64,000 nt of DNA from Bimuria novae-zelandiae CBS 107.79. Lineage: Eukaryota > Ascomycota > Dothideomycetes > Pleosporales > Didymosphaeriaceae. Below, in pieces: positions 11,600 to 20,134 of the stretch (the stretch's first letter is position 1; each line of letters begins with the position of its first letter). The notes under the pieces are model-generated. The model was not told the DNA's origin. It did not search any database and worked only from the letters and a program-made list of their open reading frames with translations. Made by a program: the position numbers and the translations under genes. The stretch spans positions 62,001 to 126,000 of the forward strand of contig ML976759.1 of the NCBI GenBank assembly GCA_010015655.1. Direction: 5' to 3'.

Positions 11600-12340
11600 A
11601 GAAAGACTAGATGTCTTTTACTAATTACAATAGTAGCTATTCTTCTATTATCGCGATCTTCTTCGGGTCCATCTTAACACCTTCTCGGGATATTACAAAT
11701 CCCAAATATTCCGTCTTAGTGACATGGAACTCGCACTTCTTAGGGTGTAGGAGTAATTAATACTCTTATAACTTTTATAGTACTTTGCGTATATGTCCTT
11801 TGTGCTCTTCTAAGGTTTCGTGTAAGTATATTAAGATATTGTTAAGGTACGCCGTGCAGAATACGTCTAAGTATTTATATAGTACTTAATTTATTAACTC
11901 CTGGAAGGTTGCTGGTGCGTTGGTTAGCCCTATAGGCATAATCGTGTACTCGAAAAGGCTATATCGTGTGCGGAACGCCGTTTTCTACTTGTGCCCTTTT
12001 GTAATTCGAATCCTGTGGAATCTATTCTGGACGTTGAATTTCGTGAAGTATTTAGCTCCTCGGAGTCTATCTATAAGCTCTATTATTAGTAGTAACGGGT
12101 AGCGATTCTTAATCGTTACGGCGTTTAGCTATCTATAATCTACACAGAGTTGTAGCCTGCCGTCTTTTTTGCGAACAAAGAGTATAGGGAAGGCTATAAG
12201 ACTCTAACTAGGCTACTATTTCCCTAAGCGTAGATACTTCTATATTAGCTTTTTTAACTCTTTTTCTTGTTCGTAGATAAGGGGCCTTAGGCGTTCTAGC
12301 CATAGCTTAGCTCCCTCTACTAGTGGTATCTTGTGATCCT
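11600..12340 (-). pseudogene. Reverse transcriptase of the gypsy element (relic)
   Basis: On the minus strand, LFVRKKDGRLQLCVDYR appears at about 12,185-12,130. TAYLNNILIYLH, the active-site box in which the Asp pair reads as Asn, appears at about 11,850. [21 protein letters not shown] appears at about 11,740-11,680. These are the conserved RT blocks in the correct order. The Asp-to-Asn changes fit RIP (G to A). The frame is broken by several stops. Confidence 0.85.
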
Positions 12341-12639
12341 ACTCCTTATGTTTAGGTAAAACAGTCTCGTCGTGTTCCTTAAATAGGTCTACAAATTCCT
12401 TGTATTCTTCTGGCAGACTAGGGTTATCTAGGACTATCTTAGTCTCCTAGACCTATATATAGTGCACCTGCCCTAGGTGTTACTTTAAGATCCTGTCTAT
12501 CTTGCATACTAATATTTCTTATATCCTAGATAGTCGACTCCTTTTTCTTGCCTAAGGTTGGGGAGTTTCTCTCTTACTAGGGCTTGCCTAAGCCTTCGCT
12601 AGTAGGTCCTGGAGAAAGATCGTTCGTTTAATCTAGTCT

Positions 12640-12960
12640 ATTCGTGGATTGTGTTGTTCTAGCCATTTGTATCCAACGATGGCTTCGATGTCTCCTATCT
12701 CTATAATAGTAAAGACGTGTTGGCTCTCTAGGCCTTTTATATTAACTTATACCAGCGCCGTCTTAAGGCGCAGCTAACCGTTACTATATCCTTATAATTA
12801 GGTCCTGTCCGCGAGTCCTATTTATAGCGGTGTTTTCTTATTATAATATAGCATATTGTACTTCTTAATTACTTGCGGGGCGATTAGACACGCGTCTACC
12901 CTTAGGTTAATTAGTGCTATAACACGATGTCTATACACTGTAATATCTTTAATTAAGCGC
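12640..12960 (-). pseudogene. Aspartic protease region of the gypsy element (relic)
   Basis: Minus-strand translation gives a segment reading LRVDACLIAPQVIKKYNMLYY, followed by QHVFTIIEIGDIEAIVGYKWL and EQHNPRIDWIKRTIF-like sequence. This is the layout of retrotransposon pepsin-like proteases, in which a DSGA-type active site is followed by a flap and a GxxWL block. The active-site DSG cannot be read cleanly because of decay. Confidence 0.65.
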
Positions 12961-13989
12961 TTCTCGACTCGGCGAATGTCCACTTAATAAGCCATAATAA
13001 TCGCACTATTACTAGTGTGGCTTGTTGCCTAATAATAATCTAGTTTTTTGAATTATCGGACCCTTTGTCTAAGGTTTTAGGCTAACTAGCGTCGGCTTCC
13101 TTGATCTAGTCCTAGACCTTAGATAGCTTAGAGACTTCCTTAATTTAGTGCTACTTATATCGCTATTAATACAGGGCGTAAGTCTCTCTAATTCTATTAG
13201 ATTTATATACTCCTTGATTCCCATGTTGTGGGTAATTTGGAGTAAGGCATTCGTTCTGGACTAATGTATTATGCCCTGGATAGCTATCTAAGGAGGCTGC
13301 CTCTTCCTATAGGCTTAGGTGTACGAAGCACTATAGGTTGCATTATTTTTACCTAATTAATAAGTAGTCCGCGTCTCTTCCTAGCTACGTATTCCTTATT
13401 ATTATGCTAGTGTTGCGGGGGTCTAAGCCTTAAGGGAACTAGCCTGTTTCGAACTTCTACTATCTGTATAGCTTATAGGTAATATTAAAATATTAATGCT
13501 AACTATTCTATTTATAGTGCTTAGCCTAATAGGCTAGAAAGTGCTTATGGCAATTGTTAGGCACGCTGCACTGGCTCTGCTTTAGCCTATAGTGTTCCGA
13601 ACCTCCTGGAAAATAGGAGGCCCTAACTCTAGCCTTAGAGTGTTGTCGGCATCCTTTACGCGTGCATTGCTACTATTTGGCGTATTCATGTCGTTCCTGT
13701 ATCGTGATCTGGCGTAGGTATTGTTTTGGGCGCCCTTATAACTTCTCCGCTAGCTAGTAGGCGTCCTATGCGTGTGCCCCTTGGACAATTACTTTTACCT
13801 TATACTAAGACGATTAATGTAGCGCACTGCTGCACATCTAGTAGGTGTCGTTGGCTAGTCTTTAGAAGATCTAGTACTTAGGAAGGGTCTTTTGTTCCTC
13901 TTCCTCTTTTATTAGCTCTAGGATCTCCTGCGTAAGATCCACTCTATTGGCTTTTGCTAGCGTAAGGGTGGCTATAGCCACTCGTAGGA

Positions 13990-14960
13990 GGTTAGTCGTA
14001 TTAACCTTAGTCTCCTAATTATTGCAGTCTTTGGCGAAGTAGCCTAGCTTGCTATATTAGAGGCAGGCTTTATCTTTAAACCTCTATTCTTGCTCTTCCT
14101 GTAAAATGCTATTCTTGCCCTGGTAACTCTTCTTTAGTCTGTACGGCTGTTTTCCCTTGCTGTTCTTCTTTTTATACTATTAGGCTTTATTAGTTATAAT
14201 AACATCTCCGTCCTAGTCTCTTCTTGCGGGCCTGGATTAATTTTCTTTTCTAGTAAGTAGCCTAGTACTATGCTGTTTTTCCAGCTTGCGTTCGTATAGG
14301 CGATTGTCTACTTTAATTATATTATTAATAAGTTCTTCTAGGTCGTCTGCTTTTCCTTAGTGGACCAATTTGTCTTTAACTAATTCTTTTAGTCTGTTAT
14401 AGTAGGTAATTATAAGTGGGGCTTCTCCCCATCCTTCGAGTTCTGCCATGATCTGTTTGAACTCTAGTGTATAGAGTACCGCCAATTTCTCCTGACGTAG
14501 GCGCTGGAGGCGTATTTTAGCTTAATGTCCTTTATTAATAGTGCTAAATATTCCTTTCACGGCCTTGCGAAAAGACTCCTAGTCCTTAAAGGCGTCTTTA
14601 GTAGCGTCTAAACTATAATCCTCTAATTTGCCATTCTTAAGAAAATTATTAATTATTAGTCTAGCCTACGCGGCTGCCTTGTCTTGCATGTTTATATAGA
14701 TAACTAAGATCTTGTCTTGTTCTATATTAAACTTTCCTAGGTTGTAACGGATAAATAGTTCTATCTAGGTTAGGAACGTTCCTAGGTAACCCTTTCCTAA
14801 ATAGGGTTCGGGCTTCGGGACCTTTAGTTAATGTTTCGCATTTTCCTATTAGCTTATCTTTTTGCTTATCTGGTTGATAATTTCCTGTAACTAGGCTATC
14901 TAAGCCGCTTGTTTGATAACTATCTCTCCTAGGGTCTTTTCCTTAGGTGCCAGAGCTACG
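13990..14960 (-). pseudogene. Gag with CCHC zinc knuckle (relic)
   Basis: At about 14,075-14,010 on the minus strand the sequence reads DKACL, then KLGYFAKDC, a decayed C-x2-C-x4-H-x4-C knuckle in which one Cys codon and the His codon have become other codons by transition. The region upstream to the 5' LTR translates to a helical, charged stretch with frequent stops, as expected for the capsid part of Gag. Confidence 0.6.
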
Positions 14961-15004
14961 GTGGTCGAACTAGGTCCTGCTATTGTACCGTAGGGTAGTT
15001 AAAG

Positions 15005-15438
15005 TGTTATAAGGCTCTTATACCTTATTCTAATCTAGGTTAGGGCGGTAAGGTATCGTGGTGCTTTATAGATTATTTAATAGTATAAGTTAATGCAACA
15101 CTTAGCGCGGCTAGATAATCTAATCTTATAATAAATAAGATAACTATTAGTCTATATAGGAGAACGTACTCGCACAGAAGATATATAAGTTAACTACGAG
15201 GAAGGAAACAATAATAGGAAAGTCGCTATACTATATACTAGCCTATTCCTTCTTCGTAGTCCTGCCAAGGCCCTGTAGTCCCATGGGACTTCCCTTTATG
15301 CGGGACTTCGTCACGTGACTACTAACTAAGCTGCCCTGCGCCCTGTTAGGCCCCGTTAACTCTGCTACTTTGTTAATAATTACTCTCTTGGCGTAATTGT
15401 CTGGCTTCTTTATCCTTGTGGGGTTCGTGGTCGTAACA
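15005..15438 (-). repeat. 5' LTR of the minus-strand gypsy element
   Basis: This 434-bp LTR has TG...CA ends and is followed by the TSD cttat. Relative to the other LTR it lacks 18 bp, and it carries T where the partner has C near the start (for example ctcttatacc against ctctcacacc), while keeping C/G at other sites where the partner shows T/A. Confidence 0.92.
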
Positions 15439-15443
15439 CTTAT

Positions 15444-16342
15444 TATTAAATAGGTCCTTATAGATAAGATAGCTACTAATAGGCTTACTAAAGTCTTCTT
15501 AAAGGCTAAATATTAAGAGTTTATTTAATAGCTCTACCTTATTAATATTACGTAATGCCTCTAGAGCAGCGTTGACAATAATAATAATAATAATTTTATA
15601 TATTTAATTACTTAAATAAGTAAGATTTTAGCTTCACCTCTTAATTGACATAAAGCTAAGGGGGTGTGTGACGGTTTAGTATAGAAGCTTGGGCCACCTG
15701 CGTACGTGCGGCCCGTGCATGTGATCTGCGTGATCCACGCAGTATATAACTCCATAGAGTAGCTTCTCAAACAAAACAAAGATTGCCCCAACACTCTTTT
15801 TCGCTCTACATATGGCCAAATTCGAAGTTGAATATGCACTTACTGCTTGGGTGACCTTTCCAGGATTATATGGGGGTTGGATTGGGCGAGGAAGGAGTAA
15901 ATAGGTCGGAGGGATGATCAGGGAGGAAGGAGAAGATCGAGATACAGTTTAGAGAGGATCTCTGGTGTGCAATTGGTTCTGTAAGTGCCTTTTTCTTTTT
16001 GGCAGTTACTCAGTCCTTTGAAGGCCTGAAAGAATTGGAGCTCATTTTGCGAAGCTGTTTTTTACGCTTTCTACCGCGATTTCACGAAGCTTGCGAGGCA
16101 CCAAAAATTGATTGAATTGGTGTTCAGGTAGCGAACTTCCGATGCGTGGATTGAGGAAAAAGTTGACCATGCCAAAACAGGTTAGCTGCTAGCGTTAGCG
16201 CCTGCATTCATGCGTTCCAAAGCCACGTGAATTAATGAGTCAATCACGTTGCTGCAAATTGCGTCGACATGGAGGGAACAGTTTTACAAGCCCGTTCGTG
16301 AAAGCTTGACCTCAAAATCAATTATTTTTCTTCGTACGATGC
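15444..16342. other. Border between transposon nest and gene space; no gene seen
   Basis: The first 200 bp are AT-rich and include an (AAT)n run at 15,576-15,594. Composition becomes normal from about 15,640. Short ORFs here have no recognisable content. The last 300 bp should hold the promoter of the broken acetyltransferase gene. Confidence 0.6.
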
Positions 16343-16878
16343 ATGATGGCTTTACCGGTCTTCTCCGCACCAAAACTATTCACGCCTACCAATCTGAAGT
16401 CCAGACCAGCATTAGTCGATGATATTATCGATTTGATCAACGACGCTTTCGTTCGATCCAAGCTTCCAGAGCCAGACAAATGGGAGGATCCTACTCGAAA
16501 ACGATTTCCCACTCGCGAATCCTATCTCGAAGCACTTGGCCCGGATGGTATCATATTTGCAATATTTGACGAGGATAAAATTGTCCCAGTCGCGGGAGCG
16601 GTACTTTGGGAAGGCGGGTGGAGAAAGAAAGGAGCAGGGGTTGAAGAAGGCTGGGAGGTCAAGGCAGTTGCAGTGCACAGTGATGCGAAATACTTGCACC
16701 AAGGATTGGCGGTACAACTCTACGCTGCGCTCGAGGATATCTCATTAAACAAGAAACGAGTCGGATTATGACAGCGAAATGATACAGTTCTGAGACTAGA
16801 TCCACCCAGGGGTGTGTGACGCTCTGGATTTTGGCAGCTGAGTGCATCAACGGGCCGTACTGGAGAAAGAGAGGGTAC

Positions 16879-17752
16879 CAGCGCTGCCAACGAACAGAAC
16901 GTTCGATCCGAACAATCGATCCGAACGGCGTTTTCTGGTGTTTTGGATCGAACGAACAAACAGGCATGGTGGGTCGAACAGAGCTTCGAACGAACGCATT
17001 ATTAGAGCCAAACGTTCGGTTGTTCGGTTGTTTGGTTGTTCGGGACTACGTTTGATCGATTTAGTATGGGGATTCTGTCCTAATTGGTGGAGTATTACCT
17101 TGTTCTACTGGCCTTGTGCCACGCGTGGCGTTGTCGTATATTGCCTTGTGCAACGTTCTTGTAGGGGAAGAAAACTCTGAGTTTTCTCGTCGACGTGCCT
17201 CCCACTGTTTCCCATCGTCAGCCGTGAGCGTATCTTGTTATGGATCAATTTGTTACCCGCTCGCAGTCGTCCCAGTCGACCCAGTCGACCCAATCAACCC
17301 GGCTGGCATTTGACAGCTATCACCATGCCAGGTCGCGTACGGCAGCTGTCATGGCGATGGCGGAGAGCTTCGAGAGCTTGGATGACTCGCCATCTGAAGT
17401 GGAGTCCGTCGCTCCTACCCATGAGTTTCCCGGCGAGCTGAAAGCGTCCGGAGCCCGTTTTCCTATTGTATGGACCCGCCTCTGGCAAGGCAAACGTCTC
17501 CTCAACCACGTCGTCAAGAAGGATGCCGGCCAAAACATCCAGCTGGTGGACGGCAGACAGTTTCTCGACCACAACACTAACCTCCTTCCTAATTAGGAAA
17601 GTTGTATATATACGAACGTTCGGCCGAACGTTCGTTATACTGTTCGAAGACGCTCCTGTTCGAGTCGTCTCGAACGTACGTACATTTGTATGTGAGCCGA
17701 ACGAACGAACAAGCACCTTGTTCGGATCCTGTTCGATTCGTTGGCAGCGCTG
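16879..17752 (+). mobile_element. Non-autonomous hAT-type element with 8-bp TSD
   Basis: The element begins CAGCGCTGCCAACGAA and ends with its reverse complement. The perfect 8-bp direct repeat gagggtac lies at 16,871-16,878 and 17,753-17,760. An 8-bp TSD and CAG-starting inverted repeats are the signature of the hAT superfamily. Both subterminal regions are packed with CGAAC/GTTCG motifs, as is common for hAT transposase binding sites, and a 22-bp perfect palindrome lies at 17,613-17,634. The only ORF is about 118 codons (17,240-17,596), far too short for a hAT transposase of 600 or more residues. The element must have moved in trans. Confidence 0.88.
17240..17596 (+). pseudogene. Truncated ORF inside the hAT element
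   Basis: This is an open frame of 118 codons starting MDQFVTRSQSSQSTQ, Ser/Gln/Thr-rich at first and ending VDGRQFLDHNTNLLPN. Its place in the element suggests the N-terminal remnant of a hAT transposase, a disordered Ser-rich head before a BED-type finger. No zinc finger or DDE residues are present, so this is an inference from position only. Confidence 0.4.
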
Positions 17753-18020
17753 GAGGGTACCGAGAAGTGCGGAAGGAGACTTGTGGAGTTGGAACTTGGG
17801 GGTTGTCTAAAGAGCTTGGATATGTTCACGCTGCGTAAAGATGTGCCTTTCAAAGTAGATACCAGTACGCAGAGCAGCCTCGGACCCTGAATGTTGTGCA
17901 CGGCTTCTGATGAACGCAGTGATAAAGTCCATTCGCAAGTGCCGACTTAGTTATATAGAAATACTGTTCAATTTGCGCAATATCTGAATCCGTTAGCATA
18001 TTGTTTCATCTGTGACTGGG

Positions 18021-19607
18021 TCAGGTCTGTACCTTCTCAATGTACCGCACGCCAATTTGGACGCCGTCTTCATCTTCAAACTCTTCAGGATCCCCGAAGT
18101 CCTCATTGCTTTCGTCCAGACACGTAAGACAATTTACAACCACCTCTGAGTACTTATCGCCCATCTTTCCAGGTAGTCCTTCTTGTGCAAGCCCAACCAA
18201 ATGTTCTTTGAGGCGAATGGCGCGGCCCTGGTCTTCTCCATGCACGTACTGCCCAATCCATTCCATAGGGGTTGCATTGTCGGCGTCTTCGAACTCAACG
18301 AATGATTTCCACATGCCAATTTCGAGAAGACATACTCCGAGGCTGTATATATCATGTTGCATTATGTATGCATCTTCTGGGTTAAGGTCCTGGCGCTGGG
18401 GGTGTCGATACAGGTCCTTGTGCCAGACAGAGTCTCCTGTCTTCAAGGTTCTCCCGTCCGCTGTCCGGAACTTCTCGAAGCCGATCAAGAATGACGCTGC
18501 TAGATCTGTCTTCGCGTCCTGCAATACCAGGATCGTGTCTGGGCGAATGCTCTTGTGTACGAAGTCGTACGTGTGGATATAGCTCACGGACTGAGCCAGC
18601 TGTCTTGCCACGCGAAATCTATCGCTCAAAGAAGCGTTTGGATTTGCGGTCAATAGCATGTGTCGCAGACTCCGTGGGCTGTGCAGTGTTGGTGGAATCT
18701 GGAAGATGAAATCGAAGGCAGTGGGCTTGCGACCTTCTGAACCATATTTTTTAACCACGCCACGACACTGCAAAAGCCCAAAAGTGATGGGATCAGCGAC
18801 AGACAATTTTCGAGCTAATTCGCGGATGTCCTTGGTGAGGCTATCAACACTTACACCTTGTATGCAAGGAACAGTGTCGATCATATAATATCTCGTTCCA
18901 CCCTTTCCGGTCCGTCGCATCAATTTCGCAGCGGAGTATGGGATTGGTTCTTGCTGAGCTGTGTCGTCGCTCTTCCGGAAGACTTCGAATTTATCCCCTG
19001 GGTCGTCGTTCAAATACCCCCGCATTTTGCGAGCAGTCGATAATGTGTCGGCTTCGGAGCTTTCATCTACCTTTATTGCGGTTGCGTCTGTATCGAGATC
19101 TTCTGATAGCTCGCGATCTATGACCGGTTTTGCAATTTTCATGGTCAAAAACCAGCCCGGATCGAAATCCCGTTGCCATTCGCGCAGCTGTTCAATAGCC
19201 CTGTCAATACTGCTTTTGATCGCAGCGTATTTCATCCTATTGACCTTCACCGGACCCTTGCCGTCATCAGTCTTCGATAATACTCGTTCAAGTTGTTTCC
19301 CAGCAGCATCAAGCTTAGAAGCTAATTCGTCTAACAACTCGCTTTGATGTTCTTGAAGATCGACATCCAAGCTATCCCACACTCTGCCTAGAAAGTCGAT
19401 CTGTCTTTCCGTCCGGATCCATACCGTTTTGATCTTCTTGAATCTTTCGCGAACTTCTTCATCTGCATGTCGGAAGTCTACACACAGCTGTATCAACACT
19501 TTTCCATACCTGTTCCCAGGTCAGCTCAGCTCCCATTCAATGGTGGATTTGCCAGACTTGATCGCGAGATCCGCCGTCGCTAGCCCAGCCAATCCGAGTT
19601 CTGCCAT
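18021..19607 (-). CDS. HeLo-like domain fused to a pseudokinase
   Basis: The proposed CDS is complement(join(18021..19509,19558..19607)), 512 residues. A 48-bp intron (GT at 19,557, AG at 19,510) joins MAELGLAGLATADLAIK to YGKVLIQLCVDF. Residues 1 to about 150 are a helical bundle of the type called HeLo, the prion-inhibition domain of fungal cell-death proteins, in my reading. A kinase-like fold follows from about residue 240 to 490. It is catalytically degenerate: where HRDLKPxN is expected it reads VHKSIRPDT (335-343), and DFG is replaced by IGFEK (about 359-363). The C-terminal tail is acidic (EDFGDPEEFEDEDG). It is divergent from the active kinase at 20,135 across 527 bp. Its likely role is signalling or execution in heterokaryon incompatibility or stress-induced cell death. 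The HeLo assignment is by pattern recall, while the pseudokinase reading is firmer. Confidence 0.78.
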
Positions 19608-20134
19608 GCGTGTTTCCGTTCTCGGTGTTCCGGAACTCGCACAGAGTCTTCTGTATGTTATCGGCTCGAATATACGTCACAGGTACACTTTGCAGCGCGA
19701 CTGTCGTGCCGAGAGCTGAGGGCCTGCACACTGACCTGTGTAGAAAACAAAGTTCCCAGGCGTATGAACGGAAAAGTACGCGCTTCATCGACGAGCGAGG
19801 CGAACAGTTATCCGACGATGCGGGAGCAGCTTTGCAGGTGGCTGTGCGCGGCTTCGCCTGGTATTGGTGTTCACGTGTTCAGGCGCCATGCCCAGGAGAG
19901 CAAGAGCTGGGGCTGAAAGATGCATGTCATCCCGACAGCTGGAGAGGCGAAAGCACCAAACCCCCAAGATCATACTCTCTACTATTGTCATCCTCATTTA
20001 TATGTCCATTTGAGCTTATTATCGATTGTTGATGCGGTGCATCATAGGAGCCTGAACTGTTCGACTGTTCCCGCCCTGGTTCCGGTGTGCGCGGTGCGGG
20101 CCGTTAGGCTACCCCACCTGGGGAGCGATGAGCC
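19608..20134. promoter_or_regulatory. Shared divergent promoter interval of the two kinase-fold genes
   Basis: The 527 bp lie between the start codons of the HeLo/pseudokinase gene (minus) and the kinase gene (plus). No distinct operator was recognised. The head-to-head arrangement would allow co-regulation. Confidence 0.45.

Larger units (their letters stand above)
10259..15438 (-). mobile_element. Gypsy LTR retrotransposon with TSD, lacking integrase
   Basis: Two direct LTRs (10,259-10,710 and 15,005-15,438) bracket 4.3 kb of internal DNA. The 5-bp duplication cttat lies on both outer sides, at 10,254-10,258 and 15,439-15,443. The purine tract aaagagggggatag, read on the minus strand and abutting the left LTR at 10,711-10,724, fixes the orientation as minus. 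Reading leftwards, the order is gag with zinc knuckle, aspartic protease, reverse transcriptase, RNase H, and then the 3' LTR. Only about 0.35 kb separates the end of the RNase H/connection region from the polypurine tract, too little for an integrase, and no integrase motif was seen elsewhere inside. Stops are scattered through all domains. Confidence 0.9.
1..15600. other. AT-rich, RIP-decayed transposon compartment
   Basis: This stretch is strongly AT-rich and full of TA and TAG/TAA triplets. No reading frame of convincing length survives, apart from short chance ORFs. Recognisable transposon protein motifs are peppered with changes expected from C-to-T or G-to-A transitions, such as Asp to Asn in the reverse transcriptase box and Trp or Gln codons turned into stops. 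This is the pattern of repeat-induced point mutation. Short inserted LTRs (8,299-8,684 and 9,712-9,897) keep normal base composition. The change to ordinary gene-space composition happens within a few hundred bases around 15,600. The individual elements are listed separately. Confidence 0.9.
16343..17890 (+). pseudogene. GNAT-family N-acetyltransferase, broken by a hAT insertion
   Basis: The 5' part encodes about 140 residues starting MMALPVFSAPKLFTPTNLKS. It includes the GNAT motif A region VKAVAVHSDAKYLHQGLAVQLYAALE, where acetyl-CoA is bound in the family. The frame then meets TGA at 16,769-16,771. Translation resumes in another phase as TLWILAAECINGPYWRKRGY up to 16,878. There the hAT element begins, with an 8-bp duplication. 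After the element the gene continues GYREVRKETCGVGTWG and then, one frame over at a run of five G near 17,797-17,803, as KSLDMFTLRKDVPF, ending at the TGA at 17,888. The lesions are therefore a premature stop, at least two frame changes and an 874-bp insertion. A small intron near 16,760-16,820 could explain the first break but not the G-run shift. The substrate of this GNAT is unknown. Confidence 0.8.
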
